Origin: an uncultured Bacilli bacterium
GTDB taxonomy: Bacteria; Bacillota_I; Bacilli_A; RFN20; DUOF01
Length of the DNA stretch: 10,956 nucleotides
Direction: 5' to 3'
Assembly: GCA_934101685.1 (NCBI GenBank)
Contig: CAKORZ010000048.1
Coordinates: forward strand, 1 to 10,956
Notes under the pieces: model-generated
The model's database searches: none
What the model saw: only the letters and a program-made list of their open reading frames with translations
Told to the model about the DNA's origin: nothing
Position numbers and translations under genes: made by a program
In this document: piece after piece, positions 1-5,358 of the stretch
Layout: each line of letters opens with the position of its first letter
Numbering within the stretch: the stretch's first letter is position 1

Positions 1-83
1 ACATACCCCTCATTATATCTATTCATAAACCATTCACTATAAAAACCTACTATATCTGTTCTTCCACTTACATTTAAAATCAT
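1..83 (-). CDS. DUF1848 family protein, N-terminal fragment (runs off the left edge)
   Basis: Only the first 27 codons are inside the window. The translation begins MILNVSGRTDIVGFYSEWF and continues MNRYNEGY. This is the characteristic start of DUF1848 proteins, which usually open with a hydrophobic strand, an (S/G)RTDI motif and an F(Y)xxWFxNR motif. The family has no established function; from memory, its C-terminus carries a cysteine cluster compared with the iron-sulfur cluster of radical-SAM enzymes, but that part lies outside the window. The start codon at 81-83 (CAT on the plus strand) is preceded at a normal distance by AGAGG. The gene diverges from the small gene at 176, with a 92-bp AT-rich gap. 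The family call rests on a short fragment but a distinctive one. Confidence 0.72.
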   Translation of the reverse strand, partial: MILNVSGRTDIVGFYSEWFMNRYNEGY

Positions 84-175
84 ATTACTACCTCTATAAT
101 TTATATTATATAATATTTTTATTTTATGATTATTAAGTTTATAATATTAATATAAAAAAATTAAGGAGATAGTTT

Positions 176-487
176 ATGATTAATAAAATTAAATTTATTT
201 GTAGTATAGATTTTTATGATGATGAAATAATTAATATAGAAAAAAGAAGTAATGATATTACTTTTATGATGACTAGTAATAATCATACTTCCTTACTAAA
301 ATTAGAATTTATTAATGTTACTAACTCTTTAAATATAACTAATTATTCTTTATTAGGTAAAATAGAATATAATGATAATTCCTTTATATTACCACTAGAA
401 AATAACAAATTAATTATTAATGCAAGTGATGTAGTTATAAATGATATGAATGAAGATGATAATAAATACATTAAATATTTGAGATAA
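176..487 (+). CDS. Uncharacterised small acidic protein, 103 aa
   Basis: I do not recognise this protein. It is a complete reading frame with a strong ribosome site (AAGGAGATA, 4 nt before the ATG), so it is very likely a real gene. It is the only convincing plus-strand gene here. It lacks a signal peptide, membrane segment, cysteines or any catalytic motif I can name. Asn, Asp, Ile and Leu are abundant. The alternation of hydrophobic and polar residues (FICSIDFYDDEI, ITFMMTS, LLKLEFINV, NSFILPLE, KLIINASDVVI) suggests a mostly beta-strand fold, and the C-terminus is acidic (NDMNEDDN). A TATAAT-like box lies at 140-145 with no good -35 at the expected distance. Its stop is 3 nt from the stop of the convergent GNAT gene, with no obvious shared terminator hairpin. 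Confidence 0.75.
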   Translation: MINKIKFICSIDFYDDEIINIEKRSNDITFMMTSNNHTSLLKLEFINVTNSLNITNYSLLGKIEYNDNSFILPLENNKLIINASDVVINDMNEDDNKYIKYLR

Positions 488-490
488 TAA

Positions 491-973
491 TTATATTTTT
501 TTAAACATCGTTATCATTCTATCTTCATATTTATGATTGTGATAGAATTTTTTTGCATTTTCATTGTAAGCAAATACGTCTAGTTGTACATACTCACAAC
601 CTATACTTTTAAAATATTTTTCTATTTTTTCTAGTAATAAAGTGCCTACTCCATCATTTCTAGAATTCTTACTTACAATTAATTCTGCAACTATTCCTTT
701 TTTTGGGCATGAATAACATAAACTATCTTTATCATTATATTCTTCTACATAACCAGCAGTTAATCCTAATACTTTATCATCATTTATGGCAACAAATACT
801 TTTCCTTCATTCTTTGAGCACTCATCTAGCATATAGTTAAAGTACTCTTCTTTGTATCTAGGAGATATAATATTCAAATTATACTTATCTATCTCTATAA
901 CATATTCTTGTAATTCTACAAGTAAATCTTTTACTTGTTCTATATGTTCATCATTTAGTTCTATTATTTCCAT
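491..973 (-). CDS. GNAT family N-acetyltransferase, 160 aa
   Basis: Predicted to transfer an acetyl group from acetyl-CoA to an amine; the substrate is unknown. The GNAT fold is visible: an N-terminal alpha region (residues 8-30), a strand KVFVAI-(N)-DDKVLGLTAGYV (58-76), the strand VAELIV (95-100), then motif A RNDGVG (105-110), matching the acetyl-CoA pyrophosphate-binding pattern (R/Q)xxGx(G/A). The C-terminal YVQLDVFAYNENAKKFYHN segment with its Asn and Tyr is typical motif B. I start at the ATG at 971-973 because AAAAGGAG lies 7-8 nt upstream. The longer open frame to 1039 would begin inside the decayed CRISPR repeat and is an artefact. The gene reads in the same direction as the CRISPR array and starts 25 bp beyond its terminal repeat with no clear terminator between, so read-through from the array is possible. 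Confidence 0.85.
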   Translation of the reverse strand: MEIIELNDEHIEQVKDLLVELQEYVIEIDKYNLNIISPRYKEEYFNYMLDECSKNEGKVFVAINDDKVLGLTAGYVEEYNDKDSLCYSCPKKGIVAELIVSKNSRNDGVGTLLLEKIEKYFKSIGCEYVQLDVFAYNENAKKFYHNHKYEDRMITMFKKI

Positions 974-998
974 TAAAATTTCTCCTTTTATTTTTAAT

Positions 999-1034
999 AT
1001 TTTTATTTTATCTAATTTGTAAGGATACCAAAAC
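999..1034 (-). repeat. Decayed terminal CRISPR repeat (leader-distal end)
   Basis: The right 13 bases (1022-1034, AGGATACCAAAAC on the plus strand) match the array repeat exactly. The left half has drifted, and about 27 of 36 positions match overall. It is followed by a 30-bp spacer (1035-1064). In crRNA sense the preserved part is the 5' half, which pairs with the tracrRNA. Decay of the repeat farthest from the leader is usual in CRISPR arrays and independently supports leftward transcription from a leader at the right end. Confidence 0.88.
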
Positions 1035-1196
1035 TGCAATGCTCACGTATGAAGTTTTCTTTTTGTTTTAATATAGCATAAATTGTGAGGATACCAAAAC
1101 TAATACATAAAGAAGAATTACTAGAGATAAGTTTTAATATAGCATAAATTGTGAGGATACCAAAACTTCTTAGCACCTAGTTTCTTTTTAATATCT

Positions 1197-1232
1197 GTTT
1201 TAATATAGCATAAATTGCGAGGATGCCAAAAC
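1197..1232 (-). repeat. Variant CRISPR repeat with two substitutions
   Basis: This third full repeat from the old end has GCGAGG where others have GTGAGG, and GATGCC where others have GATACC (plus strand). In crRNA sense both changes (A to G in CTCAC, T to C in GGTAT) lie in the part that pairs with the tracrRNA. One turns a U-A pair into C-A and the other an A-U pair into G-U, so the duplex should be weaker but not lost. It sits near the leader-distal end, where repeats tend to drift. Confidence 0.93.
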
Positions 1233-1628
1233 AGTGTAGTGCGGTAGGTGCTAACCTTGACCGTTTTAATATAGCATAAATTGTGAGGATACCAAAACAA
1301 CGTTGGAAATGTAGTTTTCTATACATCTGTTTTAATATAGCATAAATTGTGAGGATACCAAAACTATCAGCTGTAATGTCAACACTAGCAACACGTTTTA
1401 ATATAGCATAAATTGTGAGGATACCAAAACAGCCGCTTTACGTGATAGTGCAGACTATGAGTTTTAATATAGCATAAATTGTGAGGATACCAAAACCTAT
1501 TATTGAATGTTCTTCTACTCTTTCTAGTTTTAATATAGCATAAATTGTGAGGATACCAAAACACAACCAACAAAGGACTTAACAGAAACAAGGTTTTAAT
1601 ATAGCATAAATTGTGAGGATACCAAAAC

Positions 1629-1658
1629 AGTTATCTTATATCTCCCTTCATTTTATCA
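1629..1658 (-). repeat. Spacer near-identical to the one at 1959-1988
   Basis: This 30-bp spacer differs from the spacer at 1959-1988 at only two positions (plus-strand spacer positions 9 and 18; crRNA positions 22 and 13). The two share the same boundaries, so both come from the same protospacer site in slightly different target genomes, or one copy mutated after capture. In crRNA sense the spacer holds ATGAAGGGAGATATAAG here against ATGAAAGGAGATATTAG in the other, an AGGAG-like gene-junction sequence. Confidence 0.92.
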
Positions 1659-1694
1659 GTTTTAATATAGCATAAATTGTGAGGATACCAAAAC

Positions 1695-1724
1695 ATGTCA
1701 CTAAATATACAGGACAAGATGGAA
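1695..1724 (-). repeat. Spacer near-identical to the one at 2686-2715
   Basis: The two 30-bp spacers share boundaries and differ only at spacer position 19 (ACAGGACAAG here, ACAGCACAAG at 2686-2715; plus strand). This spacer directly neighbours the older member of the other near-identical pair (1629-1658). The later copies are 5 and 15 repeat units away respectively, so a single block duplication does not explain both pairs. Confidence 0.92.
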
Positions 1725-3081
1725 GTTTTAATATAGCATAAATTGTGAGGATACCAAAACCTAGTAGATATTTCTTGAATCAAGTAATTAGTTTTAATAT
1801 AGCATAAATTGTGAGGATACCAAAACCCCACCCTTCATAATTTTCTAATGTGTATTGTTTTAATATAGCATAAATTGTGAGGATACCAAAACAATCAATA
1901 GACATATTAATATATGTTTGTAGTTTTAATATAGCATAAATTGTGAGGATACCAAAACAGTTATCTAATATCTCCTTTCATTTTATCAGTTTTAATATAG
2001 CATAAATTGTGAGGATACCAAAACTATCATAATATAAAGTTATCTCATCCAGAAGTTTTAATATAGCATAAATTGTGAGGATACCAAAACTATAACAACT
2101 ATCAATTATAATATTAATCGGTTTTAATATAGCATAAATTGTGAGGATACCAAAACTGTATAATTGCATTTATTTTTGTTTATTTAAGTTTTAATATAGC
2201 ATAAATTGTGAGGATACCAAAACGCTTTTTATATTTCATTATATTGCAATAAAGTTTTAATATAGCATAAATTGTGAGGATACCAAAACGGGCACGTATT
2301 AAGTGAAATATCAATAGACGTTTTAATATAGCATAAATTGTGAGGATACCAAAACAATAAAATTAAAATTACAAACTATTAATTTGTTTTAATATAGCAT
2401 AAATTGTGAGGATACCAAAACGAAACCCTTCAAAACGCTGCTAATAATCCTGTTTTAATATAGCATAAATTGTGAGGATACCAAAACAAAATAAATTATC
2501 ATTAACTTCTAAAGAAAGTTTTAATATAGCATAAATTGTGAGGATACCAAAACATGATGCTTTTAAAGAGATTTCAGGCTTTAGTTTTAATATAGCATAA
2601 ATTGTGAGGATACCAAAACTAGAAGAAACAACAACTTATAACTTTTTAAGTTTTAATATAGCATAAATTGTGAGGATACCAAAACATGTCACTAAATATA
2701 CAGCACAAGATGGAAGTTTTAATATAGCATAAATTGTGAGGATACCAAAACAAGATGATTCATCTAAATTAAGTGAAGTTGGTTTTAATATAGCATAAAT
2801 TGTGAGGATACCAAAACTTACACACTTATTTTATTTATTTTATTATTGTTTTAATATAGCATAAATTGTGAGGATACCAAAACCACTTGCCGTTAATATA
2901 GTTTTTTGCATCTGTTTTAATATAGCATAAATTGTGAGGATACCAAAACTATCACAGTGAATTGCCAAATCTTCTTTGCGTTTTAATATAGCATAAATTG
3001 TGAGGATACCAAAACGGATATATGGAAGGTGTTTTTGAAACACTAGTTTTAATATAGCATAAATTGTGAGGATACCAAAAC

Positions 3082-3124
3082 CTCAAATATATGTTACCAT
3101 ATTTGTGATATTTATCAATTAACT
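3082..3124 (-). promoter_or_regulatory. CRISPR leader with anchor ATTTGAG and pre-crRNA promoter
   Basis: The 43 bp between the csn2 stop and the first repeat. In crRNA sense it ends ATTTGAG (3082-3088) directly against the first repeat, the sequence known from streptococcal type II-A leaders to direct spacer insertion. A promoter fits upstream: -35 TTGATA (3113-3118), a 16-nt gap, and an extended -10 TGG-TAACAT (3091-3099), which would start transcription within or just before the first repeat. Two inverted repeats overlap it: TGATA-TT-TATCA (3106-3117) and ATATG-TTAC-CATAT (3089-3102). The anchor is a direct match; the promoter is inferred from spacing. Confidence 0.8.
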
Positions 3125-4003
3125 TTATATTATTTTGTTTATTAACAACTGTTTTAAATTATATTTATTAAGCGATTCTTTTATTTTAATTTTAAATTGA
3201 TCTATATTGGTATGCCATGGAAGATTCATTATATAATCGTTAATTTTTTCATCGTCTAATAGATCTAACATATCAAAATCAACTAACAAATAATTTTCAA
3301 TATTTATATAATTATAATAATTATTAGTAAAAATTATTAAATATATATTATTTAAACTTTCTATGCATTTCGCTATACCATCAGTAATCATAGGAATGCT
3401 TGCTACAACTACCAAATATTTATTTAATTTTAACGCTATTTTTTCTAATATTTTTAATTGGATTAAATATATATCTTCATATGTTAAATCATAATTATTT
3501 ATTTCTAATGAATCTTTTAATATTATTGGTTCTATTAATTTTATTAAAGTTTTACTATTTATATCAGTTAATTTTAATTCCATATTAACATTATCATTTA
3601 TTTGTATATCTATTAAATCTTTTAAATCCAATGATACAAAGTCTTCTAATAAGGTCTTTATAGTTGTAAATTCATCATTAAATTCAATATTTTCTAAATA
3701 TAATTCTAAATATTTTAACATTAAGGACTTTGTTGATAGTTTACAATCATTTGTTAAGTCATAATTATATGATAATTCATAAAAAAATGTATTTCTTATA
3801 TCTACTGGTTTTTCATCAATTTTTATATTAGTTCTATTTAAGTATTCATTGCTATAATCACTATATTGACTTTTATAAAAATACTGTTTAAAACATTTGA
3901 GAATATTAAACTTATCTCTAAAATTATTTCCATAAAATATTTTATATTTATTTATAAGGAATGAATAATTAAAATTGTTATATATTATATCTATTTTATT
4001 CAT
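3125..4003 (-). CDS. csn2: Csn2-family adaptation protein (292 aa)
   Basis: Type II-A adaptation protein; characterised Csn2 proteins form rings around double-stranded DNA ends and help Cas1-Cas2 and Cas9 acquire spacers. The call rests mainly on position, as the last gene after cas1 and cas2 and directly beside the leader, with support from the sequence. At residues 18-36 the motif NKYKIFYGNNFRDKFNILK resembles a degenerate P-loop (G25, N26, K31), as expected because Csn2 is a decayed RecA/SMC-like ATPase fold. Later strands LVVVAS (197-202) and IYLIIFTN (220-227) fit the core sheet. The length is intermediate between short Csn2 (about 220 aa) and the long streptococcal form (about 350 aa). 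It starts 1 nt after the cas2 stop with no clear ribosome site, suggesting translational coupling. Its stop is 43 bp from the array. Confidence 0.8.
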   Translation of the reverse strand: MNKIDIIYNNFNYSFLINKYKIFYGNNFRDKFNILKCFKQYFYKSQYSDYSNEYLNRTNIKIDEKPVDIRNTFFYELSYNYDLTNDCKLSTKSLMLKYLELYLENIEFNDEFTTIKTLLEDFVSLDLKDLIDIQINDNVNMELKLTDINSKTLIKLIEPIILKDSLEINNYDLTYEDIYLIQLKILEKIALKLNKYLVVVASIPMITDGIAKCIESLNNIYLIIFTNNYYNYINIENYLLVDFDMLDLLDDEKINDYIMNLPWHTNIDQFKIKIKESLNKYNLKQLLINKII

Positions 4004-4004
4004 T

Positions 4005-4313
4005 TTACAATAGCAAGAAAGGATCTATTGTTATTTTCTCTTCTTGCTTACTTTTCCCTCCTATTATTATTTCTATATCTGCATATTGTTTCTCTGTAAC
4101 TATCATTATTCTTATTTGTCCTTGTGTTGGAACGTTTTTCTTTATTACTTTCATATACTTATTGGCACTATCAACATTATTAAATATCTTGCTGTAAACA
4201 GAAAATTGTAACATATTAAATCCAGATTTAATTAAATATTTTCTAAATCTAGTATATATCCTAACTTCTTGTTTTGTTTGCATTGGCAAATCAAAAAATA
4301 AAATCATTCTCAT
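4005..4313 (-). CDS. cas2: CRISPR-associated protein Cas2 (102 aa)
   Basis: Structural partner of Cas1 in the spacer-integration complex. The start MRMILFFDLPM is typical of type II-A Cas2: a ferredoxin-like first strand ending in the conserved Asp (D8). It is followed by RIYTRFRKYLIKSGFNMLQFSVY and a second strand QIRIMIVTEKQYADIEIIIG, all in the family order. Length matches the family (about 100 aa). I chose the ATG at 4311-4313, which gives the standard N-terminus. An ATG 15 nt upstream (4328) would add MIYNF and overlap cas1 by 11 nt. Neither has a visible Shine-Dalgarno sequence, so the gene is probably translated by coupling to cas1, whose stop at 4318-4320 lies between the two candidate starts. 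Confidence 0.93.
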   Translation of the reverse strand: MRMILFFDLPMQTKQEVRIYTRFRKYLIKSGFNMLQFSVYSKIFNNVDSANKYMKVIKKNVPTQGQIRIMIVTEKQYADIEIIIGGKSKQEEKITIDPFLLL

Positions 4314-4317
4314 AAAA

Positions 4318-5214
4318 TTATATATCATATATTATTGCTTCAGGAAATAACACTTTTTGTTTATCTTCATTAAAATAATTAATTATGCTATCTATATAAA
4401 TTAAAATCGCATTACTAATAGTTTGCTTTTTCCCATCTATGTATATTTTATTTGATAGTAATTTAATTAAATTTATTCTATGTTCTCTAGAAAAAAGAGT
4501 TTCATTATTTAAATTGCTTCTTACCCAATCATCCACTATTGGTCTAAATACTTCTATTATGTCATCACTTAAATTGAACGCATTATTTGGACCTTTATGA
4601 AATATTCCTAATGTAGTGTTTAAACCTCTAGATACTATACTTTTACTTATTAATGATCTTAAAATACTATAACCATAATTTAACCCTGCATTAATACAAT
4701 TATCTTCAAATCTAATAAAATCTTTTCCAAATAAACTTCTAAAATATACTTTTGCTGCTAACCCTTCTCTATTTCCACAGTCATTATAATCAACTTCATT
4801 ATAAAAATTTATCATCATTAATATGTCTTTATTATCACTATTATATTTTTCTAATATTTTAAATTGATTATATATTTTTTTCTTTACTATTTCTTTCCAT
4901 AAAATACTTTTTTTAACATTATCCCATTCTATTTGTTTTCTAATCATTACACTTGTTATGCAATTGCCATTAAAAGGTAATATTTGGCATATTGGCAAAT
5001 GATTATTATCACATACAATTAAATCAATATTATATTCGCTTGCTTTAATCAACAAATTTGTTGAAACAGTTGTTTTATAATTGTCTATTATCATAATGTT
5101 TATATCATTTAAAGGTATTAATAGTTCTTGTTCATTATCATTTTTTATCTTTAAATTATCTAAATATAAACTTATATGATTTGATTCTTCAATAAATAAA
5201 GTTCTCCAGCCCAT
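4318..5214 (-). CDS. cas1: CRISPR-associated integrase Cas1, type II (298 aa)
   Basis: Integrase that inserts new spacers at the leader end of the array together with Cas2. The N-terminus MGWRTLFIEESNHISLYLDN is the hallmark of type II Cas1. Three metal-binding catalytic residues are in place: E150 in NREGLAAKVYFRSLFG, H206 in IFHKGPNNAFNLSDD, and E221 in DIIEVFRPIVDDW. Length equals the family norm (about 290-305). The start is set by MGWRT at 5212-5214; the open frame continues upstream to a GTG at 5287-5289, but that stretch is tracrRNA, not protein. No Shine-Dalgarno precedes the ATG; instead the T-run of the tracrRNA terminator ends 4 nt away. Expression of cas1-cas2-csn2 therefore seems to need read-through of that terminator. 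Confidence 0.96.
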   Translation of the reverse strand: MGWRTLFIEESNHISLYLDNLKIKNDNEQELLIPLNDINIMIIDNYKTTVSTNLLIKASEYNIDLIVCDNNHLPICQILPFNGNCITSVMIRKQIEWDNVKKSILWKEIVKKKIYNQFKILEKYNSDNKDILMMINFYNEVDYNDCGNREGLAAKVYFRSLFGKDFIRFEDNCINAGLNYGYSILRSLISKSIVSRGLNTTLGIFHKGPNNAFNLSDDIIEVFRPIVDDWVRSNLNNETLFSREHRINLIKLLSNKIYIDGKKQTISNAILIYIDSIINYFNEDKQKVLFPEAIIYDI

Positions 5215-5218
5215 ATAC

Positions 5219-5244
5219 AAAAAAAGAGAACCATTACAGTTCTC
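5219..5244 (-). terminator. Rho-independent terminator of the tracrRNA, abutting cas1
   Basis: A 6-bp stem (arms 5239-5244 and 5226-5231, GAGAAC/GTTCTC in tracrRNA sense), extendable by a U-G pair, is followed by seven T (5219-5225). As in other tracrRNAs, the terminator stem probably also serves as the last structural hairpin bound by Cas9. It lies 4 nt upstream of the cas1 start codon, where a ribosome site would be expected. Confidence 0.88.
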
Positions 5245-5323
5245 GTTTTCGGGAGTTCTTACGAACCCCTTGTTTTGATAGGCCCTCACAACCTATGCTA
5301 TATTAGCAAAGACGTCTCCTTGC
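5219..5323 (-). ncRNA. tracrRNA, about 105 nt
   Basis: Guide-RNA partner that pairs with crRNA repeats, allows RNase III processing and loads Cas9. The anti-repeat covers 5272-5313. Read in tracrRNA sense, it pairs with the repeat along nearly its whole length: AAAAC and TATC pair with GTTTTGGTA, then after an asymmetric loop (1 nt in crRNA, 3 in tracrRNA) GTTGTGAGG pairs with CCTCACAA, followed by GCATAGG and TAATATA pairing with the repeat's 3' half. After AAAACAA comes a hairpin GGGGTTC-GTAA-GAACTCCC (one bulged U, GNRA loop), then GAAAAC, then a terminator hairpin GAGAAC/GTTCTC and T7. This is the layout of type II tracrRNAs. The 5' end is inferred from the promoter at 5330-5358; the 3' end from the T-run at 5219-5225. 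Confidence 0.93.
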
Positions 5324-5329
5324 ATTATT

Positions 5330-5358
5330 AGTATAACAAATTATAAATTTAATTTCAA
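5330..5358 (-). promoter_or_regulatory. tracrRNA promoter inside the 3' end of cas9
   Basis: On the minus strand, -35 TTGAAA (5353-5358), a spacer of exactly 17 nt and -10 TATACT (5330-5335), preceded by TGT (an extended -10). This predicts a transcript start near 5322-5325. The -35 lies within the last codons of cas9 and the -10 just beyond its stop. It is the best-formed promoter in the window and gives the tracrRNA its own transcription independent of the cas9 promoter. Confidence 0.82.

Larger units (their letters stand above)
1035..3081 (-). CRISPR. Type II-A CRISPR array: 31 full repeats of 36 bp, 31 spacers
   Basis: Full repeats start at 1065 and recur every 66 bp to 2121, then from 2188 every 66 bp to 3046. 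In crRNA sense the repeat begins GTTTTGGTATCCTCACAATT and ends TATGCTATATTAAAAC. Spacers are 30 bp, except one of 31 bp (2157-2187). All full repeats look identical except the one at 1197-1232. Orientation is fixed by three signs: the leader and cas genes lie to the right, the left terminal repeat is decayed, and the crRNA-sense 5' half pairs with the tracrRNA. The newest spacer is therefore 3016-3045 and the oldest 1035-1064. Short open frames through the array that encode repeated FWYPHNLCYIKT or FGILTIYAILK peptides are translations of the repeat, not genes. Spacer targets cannot be named without a search. Confidence 0.98.

Noticed and set aside
470..505. Bidirectional terminator between the convergent genes at 487/491
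   Set aside because: There is a T-run, but only a loose A-T stem (AAATAT/ATATTT with a long loop), so I cannot support a terminator.
974..1039. N-terminal extension of the GNAT protein from 1039
   Set aside because: It would start inside the decayed repeat, while a good AAAAGGAG site precedes the ATG at 973.
1167..2781. Ten-base words shared between other spacers (TAGGTGCTAA in 1167-1196 and 1233-1262 on opposite strands; ATCAATAGAC in 1893-1922 and 2290-2319; ATTAAGTGAA in 2290-2319 and 2752-2781)
   Set aside because: The flanks differ, and with 31 AT-rich spacers my rough estimate gives a few such 10-base matches by chance, so they are not evidence for overlapping protospacers.
1385..3043. 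Minus-strand open frames through the array encoding repeated peptides (FWYPHNLCYIKT, FGILTIYAILK)
   Set aside because: With a 66-bp period the same frame recurs in each unit, so these are translations of CRISPR repeats, with no ribosome sites.
3016..3045. Hairpin GTGTTT-TTG-AAACAC in the newest spacer
   Set aside because: It is real as sequence, but one 6-bp palindrome in an AT-rich spacer is unremarkable. It might lower loading of that guide but shows no system-level meaning.
3400..3588. Plus-strand hydrophobic open frame opposite csn2
   Set aside because: It is an AT-rich antisense shadow with no ribosome site. The same applies to the plus-strand frames at 5377-5580, 6833-7084 and 10455-10655.
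5215..5289. N-terminal extension of Cas1 from a GTG at 5289
   Set aside because: The stretch is the tracrRNA body and terminator, and the standard Cas1 N-terminus MGWRT begins at 5214.
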